The notes below the pieces were generated by a model. That model was given only the letters and a program-made list of their open reading frames with translations. It was not told the DNA's origin and searched no databases. From CBDDLD01 sp965250025 (GTDB lineage: Bacteria; Bacteroidota; Bacteroidia; Flavobacteriales; Flavobacteriaceae), in assembly GCA_965250025.1 (NCBI GenBank), contig OZ252283.1:248001-312000 (forward strand): DNA of 64,000 nt, read 5' to 3'. Shown here piece by piece: positions 1 through 8,707 of this stretch. Position 1 is the stretch's first letter, and the number at the start of each line of letters is the position of its first letter. Position numbers and translations under genes: made by a program.

Positions 1-2
1 CT

Positions 3-548
3 TATGATCTTAAACCCGTTGTTTACACCGAATATAATATAGAGGGCAATCCGATACCAAAGTTTGTCGATATAGTTTTGGAGGTTAAACCAACACAAGT
101 TACGTTGGTCCCCGATGCTGTTGATGCCATTACTTCAAATGCAGGGTGGGATACGATAAAACATAAAGATTTTTTACGAGAGGTCATTCAGGAGTTCAAA
201 AGCAACGGTATCAGAACTTCCATATTTGTTGATCCTGATCTTAAACAAGTTGAAGGTGCTAAGGCTACAGGTACTGATCGAATAGAGTTATATACCGAAA
301 TGTTTGCACACCAATACAGCTTAGGCAACAAAGAAGCCATAAATCCATATATGGAATGTGCTGGTCTGGCAAATAGTTTACAAATTGGTATTAATGCAGG
401 GCATGATCTATCTCTGGAGAATATTCAGTTTTTTAAGGAAAATATAACCGGACTTCTGGAAGTATCTATAGGGCATGCTTTAATTTCTGAAAGCCTTTAT
501 TTAGGGGTGGAGAATGTTATACAGATGTATTTAAATAAATTAAAATGA
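3..548 (+). CDS. pdxJ: Pyridoxine 5'-phosphate synthase PdxJ, 5'-truncated by the window
   Basis: PdxJ condenses 3-amino-2-oxopropyl phosphate with 1-deoxy-D-xylulose 5-phosphate to pyridoxine 5'-phosphate, the last ring-forming step of de novo vitamin B6 synthesis in the cytoplasm. The frame is open from base 3, so the start lies before the window and about the last 180 residues are present. The segment reading YNIEGNP followed by EVKPTQVTLVPD is the characteristic middle of the family, and GINAGHDLSLENI and EVSIGHALISESLYLG are its phosphate-binding C-terminal parts. The stop overlaps the next gene's ATG (ATGA), so the two are translationally coupled. Apparently intact apart from the window edge. 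Confidence 0.95.
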   Translation, partial: YDLKPVVYTEYNIEGNPIPKFVDIVLEVKPTQVTLVPDAVDAITSNAGWDTIKHKDFLREVIQEFKSNGIRTSIFVDPDLKQVEGAKATGTDRIELYTEMFAHQYSLGNKEAINPYMECAGLANSLQIGINAGHDLSLENIQFFKENITGLLEVSIGHALISESLYLGVENVIQMYLNKLK

Positions 549-1309
549 TCTTACATTCTAATACATTTGGAGAAGGAAGGCCCTTTGTGATTTTACATGG
601 CTTTTTAGGAATGGGCGATAATTGGAAGACTCTTGGTAAAAAGTTTGCTGAAGCTTCTTGTAACGTACATTTAGTAGATCAGCGCAATCATGGGCGTAGT
701 TTTCATGATGATGCTTTTGATTATGAGCTGTTAGTGGAAGATTTAAAGCGATATTATGAAGCACATGAGTTGACAGATACCATTCTTTTAGGGCACTCAA
801 TGGGCGGGAAAACGGCCATGTTGTTTGCTACGAAATATCCGGATTTGGTTAACAAACTTATAGTTGCTGATATCTCGCCACGCTACTATCCGGTTCATCA
901 TGATGCCATATTAGAAGGTTTAAGTCAATTGGATTTTTCACTCCTTAGAACAAGGACAGAAGCCGATAAGGTGTTAGGTGCCTATGTTTCAGAACCGGGA
1001 GTACGCCAATTTCTATTGAAGAACTTGTATTGGGTAGAAAAAGGGCAATTAGGATTGCGTATTAATCTGAACGCTTTAAAGACCAATGTTTCTGAGGTCG
1101 GTGAAGCACTTCCTGTCCATGCCACATATAATAGAAGCACCTTGTTTTTAAAAGGCGATCGATCTGAGTACATATCAGATACGGACGCATCCTTAATTCA
1201 TAAGCATTTCCCACAAGCAGAAATTAAGACCATAGCCAATGCCGGGCATTGGTTACATGCGGAGAATCCAAGAGCATTCTATGATGCCGTATTAGACTTT
1301 ATTAGATAA
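545..1309 (+). CDS. Alpha/beta-fold hydrolase (YbfF-type esterase)
   Basis: A 254-residue cytoplasmic alpha/beta hydrolase. The oxyanion region is HGFLGMGDNW near the N-terminus, the nucleophile elbow is GHSMGG around residue 83, and the catalytic His lies in NAGHWLHAENP near the C-terminus. DQRNHGRS and the short lid are typical of the YbfF/ABHD11 esterase branch, which hydrolyses short-chain acyl esters or thioesters; the physiological substrate is unknown. It overlaps pdxJ by 4 nt (ATGA), an arrangement that implies cotranscription rather than a shared pathway. Family is confident, substrate is not. Confidence 0.88.
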   Translation: MILHSNTFGEGRPFVILHGFLGMGDNWKTLGKKFAEASCNVHLVDQRNHGRSFHDDAFDYELLVEDLKRYYEAHELTDTILLGHSMGGKTAMLFATKYPDLVNKLIVADISPRYYPVHHDAILEGLSQLDFSLLRTRTEADKVLGAYVSEPGVRQFLLKNLYWVEKGQLGLRINLNALKTNVSEVGEALPVHATYNRSTLFLKGDRSEYISDTDASLIHKHFPQAEIKTIANAGHWLHAENPRAFYDAVLDFIR

Positions 1310-1344
1310 TAAGTTGTAAATTTAAATGGTAAAATAGTGTTGCC

Positions 1345-1692
1345 ATGAAATTAATCATTCGTCTTTTGCTAAATGCTTTAGCAGTAGTTTTATTATCTAA
1401 GTTATTAAATGGTGTAAGTGTAGATGGCTACACGACTGCTGTTATTGTAGCCATAGTGATCTCATTACTTAATATTTTTGTAAAACCAATACTCGTTATT
1501 CTTACCATACCCGTCACTATTGTTACTTTTGGGTTGTTCTTGTTGGTTATTAATGCCTTTATCATTTATTTAGCGAGCCATTTAATAGGAGGGTTTTCAG
1601 TAAACAGTGTATGGACAGCCATCATATTTAGCATATTGCTTTCCATTTTACAATCCATATTACATTCCCTTTTAAAAGAGGATAAAGAATAG
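1345..1692 (+). CDS. Phage-holin-like family IV (4 TM) membrane protein
   Basis: A 115-residue, very hydrophobic protein with four predicted membrane segments. The repeated pattern of VIVAIVISLLNIFVKPIL followed by a Pro-containing helix matches the small Phage_holin_4_2 superfamily, which is common as a chromosomal gene in many bacteria. Despite the name, nothing nearby is phage-derived, so a lysis role should not be assumed. It lies 35 nt after the esterase gene and probably belongs to the pdxJ transcript. Function unknown. Confidence 0.8.
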   Translation: MKLIIRLLLNALAVVLLSKLLNGVSVDGYTTAVIVAIVISLLNIFVKPILVILTIPVTIVTFGLFLLVINAFIIYLASHLIGGFSVNSVWTAIIFSILLSILQSILHSLLKEDKE

Positions 1693-1738
1693 CTAATTTA
1701 CAGTAGGTTATTCTATTGTCAGGTTGTGAAAATTGTTG

Positions 1739-1746
1739 TATTTTTG
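1739..1746 (+). promoter_or_regulatory. Promoter -7 element of tig (TATTTTTG)
   Basis: TATTTTTG matches the Bacteroidota TAnnTTTG -7 element exactly. A TTG at 1716-1718 lies 20 nt upstream in the position of the -33 element. Transcription would begin just before the tig ATG at 1772, which argues against the longer reading frame that begins at 1733, upstream of this promoter. Confidence 0.6.
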
Positions 1747-1771
1747 CAGCCCAATTTTCAGTTTATATACA

Positions 1772-3094
1772 ATGAATATTACAAGAGAGAACATCGACGA
1801 GCTAAATGCAGTAGTAAAAGTTGATATTGCAAAAGAGGATTATAGCGATAAAGTAGAAAAGATTCTTACGGATTATCGTAAATCTGCTAACATACCGGGA
1901 TTCAGAAAAGGACATGTGCCAATGACCATGGTAAAAAAGCAATACGGGAAAGCCGTTTTGGTAGATGAAGTGAATAAGTTATTACAAGATGCCTTAGGTA
2001 AGTATTTGGTAGAAGAAAAGCTAGATGTGCTAGGAAACCCTTTACCAAAGCCTCAAGATGACCTAGATTGGGATGCCGATACGTTTTCTTTTGAATTTGA
2101 ATTGGGCTTGGCTCCGGAATTTGATGTGAAGCTAAAAGGTAAAAAAGCCATAACGCATTATAACATTGTTGCAGATGATAAGATGATCGACAACCAAGTT
2201 GAGCACATTCAAAAACAGTATGGAAAGATTGTATCAACTGATGCCGTTGAAGATGCGTCAGAGGTTACAGGGACTTTTGTTAATGAAGAAAAGGCCATCA
2301 ATAACTCAACAACTATAACTCTCGACAAAATAAAAGGAAAGACCAATCTGAAGAAATTTATTGGTGCTAAAGTTGGAGATGTTATTACCTTAAAAACTAA
2401 AGGCTTATTCAATGATGATCAGGATCTTATGACTTATTTAAAAGTATCTCAAGATGATGCTAAAGGACTTAATGTTGAACTAACATTTACTATATCTGAG
2501 ATCAATAACAGAGAATTGGCCGATTTGGATCAGGAATTGTTTGATAAGTTGTTTGGAAAGGATGTGGTTACTACAGTAACAGAATTGAAAGAGAAGATTA
2601 AAGTAGATTCTGAAAAACAGTTTGCACAACAGGGCGATCAAAAACTATTAAATGATGTTACGGAATATTTAGTAGACAGTACTAAGTTTGATTTGCCGGC
2701 GTCATTCCTTCAAAAGTGGATGCAAACAGCGGGAGAAGAACCAATGACAGAGGAGCAGGCAAAAGAGGAGTATGAAAAGTCTGAAAAGAGCATGCGTTAC
2801 CAGTTGATAGAAGGTAGATTGATCCAAGATTACGACCTTCAGGTACAGTTTGAAGAGCTAAAAGCATTTGCTACGGACATGATTAAAGGACAAATGGCGC
2901 AATTTGGGCAAATGAATCCAACAGAAAAAGAATTGGAAGATATCGCAGCACGCATCTTGTCTAATCAAGATGAAGTAAAACGATTATCAGAACAGTTAAT
3001 GAGTCAGAAACTATTAGGGCTTTATAAGAAGGAAGCTAATCTGAAAGCCAAAGACATTACTTATGATGATTTTGTAAAAGAATTTTACAGTTAA
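1772..3094 (+). CDS. tig: Trigger factor
   Basis: Ribosome-associated chaperone and peptidyl-prolyl isomerase that shields nascent chains at the exit tunnel. The N-terminal ribosome-binding domain carries FRKGHVPMTMVKKQYG, the Bacteroidota form of the GFRxGxxP signature loop, at about residues 37-52. A divergent FKBP-like domain with little of the PPIase active site follows, and then the long helical C-terminal arms. 440 residues is the usual length for the phylum. The ATG at 1772 is chosen because the family begins MNITRENID and the promoter lies just upstream. A strong terminator follows, separating it from clpP, with which it is often clustered. Confidence 0.95.
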   Translation: MNITRENIDELNAVVKVDIAKEDYSDKVEKILTDYRKSANIPGFRKGHVPMTMVKKQYGKAVLVDEVNKLLQDALGKYLVEEKLDVLGNPLPKPQDDLDWDADTFSFEFELGLAPEFDVKLKGKKAITHYNIVADDKMIDNQVEHIQKQYGKIVSTDAVEDASEVTGTFVNEEKAINNSTTITLDKIKGKTNLKKFIGAKVGDVITLKTKGLFNDDQDLMTYLKVSQDDAKGLNVELTFTISEINNRELADLDQELFDKLFGKDVVTTVTELKEKIKVDSEKQFAQQGDQKLLNDVTEYLVDSTKFDLPASFLQKWMQTAGEEPMTEEQAKEEYEKSEKSMRYQLIEGRLIQDYDLQVQFEELKAFATDMIKGQMAQFGQMNPTEKELEDIAARILSNQDEVKRLSEQLMSQKLLGLYKKEANLKAKDITYDDFVKEFYS

Positions 3095-3120
3095 TCAATA
3101 TTGAATAAATTAGTATCTTT

Positions 3121-3157
3121 AAAGCGTAAAACTTAAAGGTTTTACGCTTTTTTTTTT
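3121..3157 (+). terminator. Rho-independent terminator after tig
   Basis: A perfect 12-bp stem (3121-3132 with 3139-3150), 6-nt loop, then an unbroken T-run to 3157. It separates tig from clpP. Confidence 0.9.
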
Positions 3158-3180
3158 AATCAAAAAACAATAATTAAAAT

Positions 3181-3855
3181 ATGGACTACGGAAAAGAATT
3201 TGAAAAATTTGCAATAAAAGATCAAGGGATTAATAGTGCTTATTATGAGAAGATTATTAGCAGTATGTACCCAACAAATCTTACCCCAAATATTATTGAA
3301 GAGCGTCAAATGAACATTGCAATATTTGATGTGTTCTCAAGGTTGATGATGGATCGTATCATATTTTTGGGGACAGGGATAAACGATCAGGTGGCAAATA
3401 TCATTCAGGCACAATTGTTATTTCTGGAAAGTACAGATTCTAGTAAAGACATTCAAATCTATATTAATTCGCCGGGAGGTAGTGTATATGCGGGTTTAGG
3501 GATTTATGATACCATGCACTTTATTAAACCAGATGTGGCCACAATATGTACTGGCATGGCAGCGTCAATGGGAGCCGTATTGTTGTGTGCAGGAGAGGCA
3601 GGCAAACGATCCGCGTTAACACATTCAAGAGTAATGATACATCAACCAATGAGTGGTACGCAAGGACAAGTGTCCGATATGGAGATTGCTGTAAAGGAAA
3701 CTTTAAAAGTGAAAAAAGAGTTATACGATATCATAGCTAAACATTCAGGCAAGACCTATGAGGAAGTTGAGAGAGATTCTGATAGAGATTACTGGATGCG
3801 CTCCGAAGAAGCCAAAAAGTATGGTATGATTGATGAAGTCCTAGTAAGGAATTAA
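3181..3855 (+). CDS. clpP: ATP-dependent Clp protease proteolytic subunit
   Basis: Serine peptidase that forms the tetradecameric chamber of ClpXP and degrades unfolded, tagged and regulatory proteins in the cytoplasm. The full catalytic triad is visible: Ser129 in GMAASMGA, His154 in MIHQPMSG and Asp203 in SDRDYWM. Oxyanion and strand motifs are YINSPGGSVYAG. 224 residues with a roughly 30-residue N-terminal propeptide is normal for the phylum. clpX follows 64 nt downstream, so protease and unfoldase are encoded together. Confidence 0.97.
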   Translation: MDYGKEFEKFAIKDQGINSAYYEKIISSMYPTNLTPNIIEERQMNIAIFDVFSRLMMDRIIFLGTGINDQVANIIQAQLLFLESTDSSKDIQIYINSPGGSVYAGLGIYDTMHFIKPDVATICTGMAASMGAVLLCAGEAGKRSALTHSRVMIHQPMSGTQGQVSDMEIAVKETLKVKKELYDIIAKHSGKTYEEVERDSDRDYWMRSEEAKKYGMIDEVLVRN

Positions 3856-3919
3856 TTACGATAAAGACTAATTATAGAAACCCCAACAGTTTTATTGAAG
3901 CAATTAATAGAAAAAATCT

Positions 3920-5152
3920 ATGGCAAAGGAAGAATTAGAATGTTCGTTTTGTGGAAGGAAAAAGTCGGAAACTAACCTGCTTATTGCGGGCTTAGACGCC
4001 CACATATGTGACCGATGCATTGAACAGGCCCACGGTATAGTCATTGAAGAATCAAAACAAAATGACGCTTCAGAATTAAGTTCAGAGTTGATGCTTAGAA
4101 AGCCTCAGCAAATAAAAGCGTTTTTAGATGAGTATATTATAGGTCAGGAGCATACAAAGCGCATTATGTCAGTAGCAGTATACAACCACTACAAAAGACT
4201 TTTGCAACCACCTTCAGATGATGATATAGAGATTCAAAAGAGTAATATTATAATGGTAGGTCAAACAGGTACAGGTAAAACCTTAATGGCCAAAACCGTA
4301 GCCAGAATGCTAAACGTACCATTGGCAATTGTTGATGCTACAGTATTAACTGAAGCCGGATATGTCGGGGAAGACGTGGAAAGTATTCTTACCAGATTAT
4401 TACAGGCTGCAGATTACAATTTGGAAAAAGCAGAACGCGGAATTGTATTTATTGATGAAATAGATAAGATTGCCAGAAAAAGTGATAATCCATCCATTAC
4501 CAGAGATGTTTCGGGAGAAGGCGTACAGCAAGCTTTACTGAAATTGTTAGAAGGAACTGTAGTTAATGTGCCGCCAAAAGGCGGTAGAAAACATCCGGAT
4601 CAGAAGTTTATTGAGGTCAATACCGAGCATATATTGTTTATTGCAGGAGGAGCCTTTGACGGTATAGAGCGTATCATTACCAAACGTTTGAATATGCAAG
4701 CCGTAGGGTATAGTGCTTCTAAAGCTGAGGAAGTAGTAGATAATGATCATATATTACAGTATATCATTCCTAAAGATTTAAAGGATTTTGGACTCATACC
4801 TGAAATTATTGGTCGCCTTCCGGTATTAACGCATATGAATCCTTTGGATGCCAACACATTGAGAGCAATTCTTACAGAACCAAAAAATGCCATAATTAAG
4901 CAGTATAAGAAGCTGTTTGCTATGGATGATATTGCATTTTCAATTACTGACGGCGCATTGGGTTATATCGTAGAAAAGGCTATTGAGTATAAATTAGGTG
5001 CCAGAGGATTGAGATCTCTGTGTGAAGAGATACTTACCGATGCCATGTTTCACCTGCCGAGCTCGGAAGACAAAAAATTAAATGTGACCAAGAGCTATGC
5101 CGAAGATAAGTTGACCAAGTCCACCCTTAAAAAACTAAAGGCAGTATCATAA
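3920..5152 (+). CDS. clpX: ATP-dependent Clp protease ATP-binding subunit ClpX
   Basis: AAA+ unfoldase partner of ClpP. It has an N-terminal C4 zinc-binding domain (CSFCGRK and CDRC) for adaptor and substrate docking. Walker A is GQTGTGKT, Walker B is IVFIDEID, the pore-1 loop is GYVG, and RKHP forms the RKH loop. The ClpP-docking IGF loop of Proteobacteria reads VGY here (in QAVGYSAS), a variant consistent with Bacteroidota ClpX. 410 residues is standard. A strong hairpin terminator follows the stop. Confidence 0.97.
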   Translation: MAKEELECSFCGRKKSETNLLIAGLDAHICDRCIEQAHGIVIEESKQNDASELSSELMLRKPQQIKAFLDEYIIGQEHTKRIMSVAVYNHYKRLLQPPSDDDIEIQKSNIIMVGQTGTGKTLMAKTVARMLNVPLAIVDATVLTEAGYVGEDVESILTRLLQAADYNLEKAERGIVFIDEIDKIARKSDNPSITRDVSGEGVQQALLKLLEGTVVNVPPKGGRKHPDQKFIEVNTEHILFIAGGAFDGIERIITKRLNMQAVGYSASKAEEVVDNDHILQYIIPKDLKDFGLIPEIIGRLPVLTHMNPLDANTLRAILTEPKNAIIKQYKKLFAMDDIAFSITDGALGYIVEKAIEYKLGARGLRSLCEEILTDAMFHLPSSEDKKLNVTKSYAEDKLTKSTLKKLKAVS

Positions 5153-5174
5153 ACAGCTATATAGATAAAAAAAT

Positions 5175-5209
5175 AACCACGTTTTTCTTAGGTTAAACGT
5201 GGTTTTTTT
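5175..5209 (+). terminator. Rho-independent terminator after clpX
   Basis: A 10-bp perfect stem (5175-5184 with 5195-5204) with a 10-nt loop and a T-run to 5209. The remaining 190 nt before the next gene contain only a 16-bp palindrome at 5371-5386. Confidence 0.88.
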
Positions 5210-5370
5210 ATGTTGGATTGATTATAATTAATATTGCATTTAACATGCATTATAAGGTAATTCATCTTTATTGTTGAGTAAATATAGCAGCTTATTTTTA
5301 AGCCTTTAAAAGTGGTGCATTTTATTAGATAAAGCAGGAGTTATTCTCGTCGTAACAATTACAAATGTCA

Positions 5371-5386
5371 ATTTTAACGTTAAAAT
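5371..5386. repeat. 16-bp perfect palindrome
   Basis: ATTTTAACGTTAAAAT is self-complementary and lies 14 nt beyond the stop of the minus-strand GH3-type gene. It has no spacer, so it is a poor terminator. It may be a protein-binding site or chance in AT-rich DNA. Confidence 0.4.
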
Positions 5387-5399
5387 GCAAAGCGGCGAT

Positions 5400-6917
5400 T
5401 TAAAGTGTATTAAGCTTTAATAGCTCATCCATATAGTCTCTGGTATTGGAAAGTCTTGGAACCTTGTGCTGCCCACCAAGTTTATTATTTTGTTTTAGCC
5501 AATCGTAAAAGAGATTGGGCCTTGCCATGTGAATTTTTGGCTTTTTAAGCGTCATGTTGTTATAGCGCTTGGCCTCATAGTCAGAATTGAGCGACTTTAA
5601 TGCATTATCAAACAGTTCGTTGAAATAATCAATGTTTTGAGGTGGTTTTTTGAACTCAATCAACCATTCGTGAGCACCTTTTTCTTTACCTTCCATAAAT
5701 ATAGGAGCAGCTGTATAGTCTACAATTTCTGAAGCTGTACGTTTACATACTTTTTTTAAAGCATCCTCAGCATTTTCAATAATGAGTTCTTCTCCAAAAA
5801 CATTGATATGATGTTTGGTTCTTCCGGAGACTTTTATTCTATATGGACTCAGGCTTGTAAATCTTATAGTATCCCCAATTTTATACCTCCAAAGTCCGGC
5901 ATTTGTGGTAATAATCATAGCATAATTGATGCCTTTCTTCACATCATCAAGTCCTATGACTTTTTGATCTTCAGTACCATAAGTATCCATAGGAATAAAT
6001 TCATAGAAGATACCATAGTCAAGCATTAATAAGAGGTCGCCAGAATAGTTTTGATCCTGAATGGCAAAAAAGCCTTCAGAAGCATTATAAATTTCATAGT
6101 ATTTGAACTTTCGGTCAGGAAGTATGCTACGGTATTGTTCGATGTAAGGATTAAAGCTAACACCACCATGAAAGTAGACCTCTAAGTTAGGCCATACATC
6201 AAACAAACTGGTATTGCTTGTGGCATCCAATACATTGTGTAAGAGCACTAGCATCCATGAAGGTACACCGGCCAAGCTGGTAACATTCTCATTAATGGTT
6301 TCGTAAACAATAGCTTGCATTTTTTCTTCCCATTCACTCATTAGAGAAACTTTACTGCTTGGCGTACTGCTAAATTCAGCCCAAAAAGGCATATTGTGAA
6401 TGAGGATGGCGCTGAGGTCACCGAAAACAGTGCCGTTTTCTTTGTAGAGTTCTTTACTGCCACCTAAGCGTAAGCTCTTACCGGTAAATAATTGAGAATC
6501 TTCATTATTGTTAAGATACATACACAGAAGATCCTTACTCGCAGCATAATGACACTCTTCGAGAGATTCATTACTTACAGGTATGAATTTGCTTTTAGCA
6601 TTGGTCGTACCACTCGATTTTGCAAACCATTTTATGGGTCTTGGCCAAAAGATATTCTGTTCGCCGAGTCTGGAGCGCTCAATTAGTGGTTGCACCTTCT
6701 CGTAATTAACAATAGGAACACGTTCTTTAAAAGTCTCATACGAAGTAATAGATTCAAAACCATAGGTTTTGCCTATTTCAGTATCCTTAGCTGTTTTCAG
6801 CAAGCTAAAAAGTAATTCATTTTGTACCTCGTGAGGGTATTTTAAAAACAATTCGATCTGGTGAAATCGTTTTTTTAAAAACCATGAAGCAATGGAATTT
6901 ACAATAGGAATTGGCAT
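5400..6917 (-). CDS. GH3 auxin-responsive-promoter family acyl-adenylating enzyme
   Basis: A 505-residue member of the GH3 family (named after plant auxin-conjugating enzymes, unrelated to glycoside hydrolase family 3). These ANL-superfamily proteins adenylate a carboxylic acid and usually pass it to an amino acid. The phosphate-binding motif KSSGTTNAKSKFIPVS lies at about residue 100. YNASEGFFAIQ is the second nucleotide-binding motif, and GEELIIENAEDAL starts the C-terminal lid domain. Bacterial homologues are frequent in Bacteroidota but substrates are generally unknown. It is transcribed away from the DUF2797 gene across a 43-nt intergenic space. Confidence 0.85.
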   Translation of the reverse strand: MPIPIVNSIASWFLKKRFHQIELFLKYPHEVQNELLFSLLKTAKDTEIGKTYGFESITSYETFKERVPIVNYEKVQPLIERSRLGEQNIFWPRPIKWFAKSSGTTNAKSKFIPVSNESLEECHYAASKDLLCMYLNNNEDSQLFTGKSLRLGGSKELYKENGTVFGDLSAILIHNMPFWAEFSSTPSSKVSLMSEWEEKMQAIVYETINENVTSLAGVPSWMLVLLHNVLDATSNTSLFDVWPNLEVYFHGGVSFNPYIEQYRSILPDRKFKYYEIYNASEGFFAIQDQNYSGDLLLMLDYGIFYEFIPMDTYGTEDQKVIGLDDVKKGINYAMIITTNAGLWRYKIGDTIRFTSLSPYRIKVSGRTKHHINVFGEELIIENAEDALKKVCKRTASEIVDYTAAPIFMEGKEKGAHEWLIEFKKPPQNIDYFNELFDNALKSLNSDYEAKRYNNMTLKKPKIHMARPNLFYDWLKQNNKLGGQHKVPRLSNTRDYMDELLKLNTL

Positions 6918-6925
6918 GGATTAGC

Positions 6926-6933
6926 TATCTTTA
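6926..6933 (+). promoter_or_regulatory. Possible -7 element (TATCTTTA) for the DUF2797 gene
   Basis: TATCTTTA resembles the TAnnTTTG -7 box, and the same 8-mer precedes the small membrane-protein gene at 8489. It lies 27 nt before the ATG, in the short divergent interval with the GH3-type gene. Confidence 0.4.
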
Positions 6934-6960
6934 CGTTGATAAAAATAATAAAATTCTCGT

Positions 6961-7755
6961 ATGCTATACACAGGGGTGCTTACTAAAATGCAAACTGAAC
7001 ATTTGGAGCCTATTCAATATTATTTAGTGTTTGAAGATGACTTTTTGAATATGAATCAGTTGCTGAATAAAACCATTACCTTAAAGCTGATCGGACATCA
7101 GTGTTTAAGTTGTGGCTTAGATAAGGAGATCTACAGACAAGGGTTTTGTAAATCTTGTTTCTTTGAAAAACCTCTAGCAGGAGATTGGATCATGCGACCA
7201 GAGCTCAGTACTGCCCATTTAGGAAAAGAAGATCGCGATTTGGACTATGAGAAACAAGTGCAGTTACAGCCACATATTGTGTATTTGGCAAATTCCAGTA
7301 ATGTAAAAGTAGGAGTTACCCGGAAAAGCCAGGTACCAACCCGATGGATAGATCAGGGGGCACATGAGGCCATTGAAATTGTTGAGGTGCCAAATCGTTA
7401 TTTGGCAGGAATTACAGAAGTTGCTTTAAAGTCGCACATAAGCGATAAAACCAATTGGCGTACCATGCTAAAGAATGACATTAAAGATGAAGACCTTAAG
7501 CTAAAAAGAGATGAGCTGCAAGCGTATTTGCCAGAAGAGACCAAAGCCTATTTTATTGAAAATAATAAAGAGACGCATTTGGTTTTTCCTGTGCAAACCT
7601 ATCCTGAAAAACCAAAAAGCCTAAACCTAAAAAAAGAACTGACCTATGAAGGCAAGCTGGTAGGGATTAAGGGGCAGTATCTTATTTTTGAAGATCAGAC
7701 CGTTTTTAATGTCAGAACTAATGAAGGCCTAGTAGTCGCATTAGGGATTAAATAA
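6961..7755 (+). CDS. DUF2797 domain-containing zinc-ribbon protein
   Basis: A 264-residue protein of unknown function. A four-Cys zinc-ribbon (CLSCG and CKSC, about residues 48-70) is followed by HIVYLANSSNVKVGVTRKSQVPTRWIDQGA, which resembles a GIY-YIG-like core in which a strand carrying YLA precedes a Gly-Val-Thr and an Arg-Trp-x-Asp-Gln-Gly element. The C-terminal half contains a beta-rich OB-like part. The ATG at 6961 is preferred to the one at 6988 because the family begins with a similar GVL-K-M segment. Its last 8 nt overlap the end of the convergent LysE gene. Confidence 0.82.
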   Translation: MLYTGVLTKMQTEHLEPIQYYLVFEDDFLNMNQLLNKTITLKLIGHQCLSCGLDKEIYRQGFCKSCFFEKPLAGDWIMRPELSTAHLGKEDRDLDYEKQVQLQPHIVYLANSSNVKVGVTRKSQVPTRWIDQGAHEAIEIVEVPNRYLAGITEVALKSHISDKTNWRTMLKNDIKDEDLKLKRDELQAYLPEETKAYFIENNKETHLVFPVQTYPEKPKSLNLKKELTYEGKLVGIKGQYLIFEDQTVFNVRTNEGLVVALGIK

Positions 7756-8380
7756 AATACAGCTTTACAAATTGAAAAACACCTATAGTAAAGAGTAGCG
7801 AGCCGGTTACTTTATTGATTACAGTATTGATATTTCGAAACTTCTTTTTTATTAATAAGCTGAATTTACTATATACATATAAGGTTAATAGCTTACCGGA
7901 GTAAACTCCGATAAAGAATAAAAATAACACTATTAGTGAGGAGTGTAACGATAGCATGATATCGTTCGAGTTAATCAAGCGATATATTAATAACCAATAG
8001 ATAAGTACAGGAGGATTAAGTAGCCCCAGAAAGAATCCGGTAGCATATTTGGATTGGCTTAATTTATTGGGTTTTCTTTTATGATCTCTCTTAGGTTGGG
8101 CTGTTTTAAAGAATAAAAACAATCCAATACATAATAATAGTACAGCGATTACAACCTGTAACCATACATTAGCATTAAAAAAATCTGTGACCACCACGTT
8201 GCAGTGTAAGGCGTAGTAGGATAAGATGACCTCGGCAACACCAGCCGCAATAGCAATCTTAAAAGCCTGCTTTGCGTTTTGTTTTAAAGTGGTGTTGATT
8301 ACTGCAACATTAGAAGCTCCCAAGGGTAATGCACCTATGATAGCTGAAAAAAGTCCAATAAAAAAATAGATAAGTATCAT
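7748..8380 (-). CDS. LysE family amino-acid exporter
   Basis: A 210-residue inner-membrane protein with about six transmembrane segments. The N-terminal signature GALPLGASNVAVINTTLKQ corresponds to the LysE/RhtB signature (Gly-Pro-x-Gly followed by a helix start), and FFLGLLNPPVLIYWLL is the conserved central Asn-Pro helix. Family members export amino acids or small related metabolites; the substrate cannot be predicted. It is monocistronic and convergent with the DUF2797 gene (8-nt overlap). Confidence 0.82.
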   Translation of the reverse strand: MILIYFFIGLFSAIIGALPLGASNVAVINTTLKQNAKQAFKIAIAAGVAEVILSYYALHCNVVVTDFFNANVWLQVVIAVLLLCIGLFLFFKTAQPKRDHKRKPNKLSQSKYATGFFLGLLNPPVLIYWLLIYRLINSNDIMLSLHSSLIVLFLFFIGVYSGKLLTLYVYSKFSLLIKKKFRNINTVINKVTGSLLFTIGVFQFVKLYFI

Positions 8381-8467
8381 GAGAACTTTGTAGCTATAAT
8401 TACTTAAAGCTTACAAATTTGGTGTTATAAGTGCGTTAAAAACCCTTATTATGACACAGATACTTAG

Positions 8468-8475
8468 TATCTTTA
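8468..8475 (+). promoter_or_regulatory. Possible -7 element (TATCTTTA) for the small membrane protein gene
   Basis: TATCTTTA lies 14 nt before the ATG at 8489, a spacing that fits a short 5' leader. It is identical to the box before the DUF2797 gene. Confidence 0.45.
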
Positions 8476-8488
8476 ATAAAAAAGAATT

Positions 8489-8707
8489 ATGAAAACATCA
8501 CCTTTTCTTTATGTTGCTATAACGACATTATTGTTGATAACCATAACGATAATGTGTGCTATGGGATTTCCTTTTAATTGGATATTTTATCTAACCGTTA
8601 TTGGGCAGATTTTGGTTGTAATTATGGTATATAAAGTTCTGACCGATAATTATACAACCGATAAAACCTTCAGACATTTCTATGAGGATCGCCCTATAGA
8701 AAACTAG
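8489..8707 (+). CDS. Small two-TM membrane protein of unknown function
   Basis: A 72-residue protein with two hydrophobic segments (about residues 6-25 and 29-48) and a charged C-terminal tail containing HFYEDRP. It has a credible promoter box and a normal start, and its tail overlaps the 3' end of the convergent AsmA-like gene by 4 nt. No family is recognised beyond a likely short hypothetical common in flavobacteria. Function unknown. Confidence 0.6.
   Translation: MKTSPFLYVAITTLLLITITIMCAMGFPFNWIFYLTVIGQILVVIMVYKVLTDNYTTDKTFRHFYEDRPIEN

Noticed and set aside
1345..1692. Prophage remnant suggested by the holin-like protein
   Set aside because: No other phage genes, attachment repeats or endolysin lie nearby; the family is widespread as a chromosomal membrane protein.
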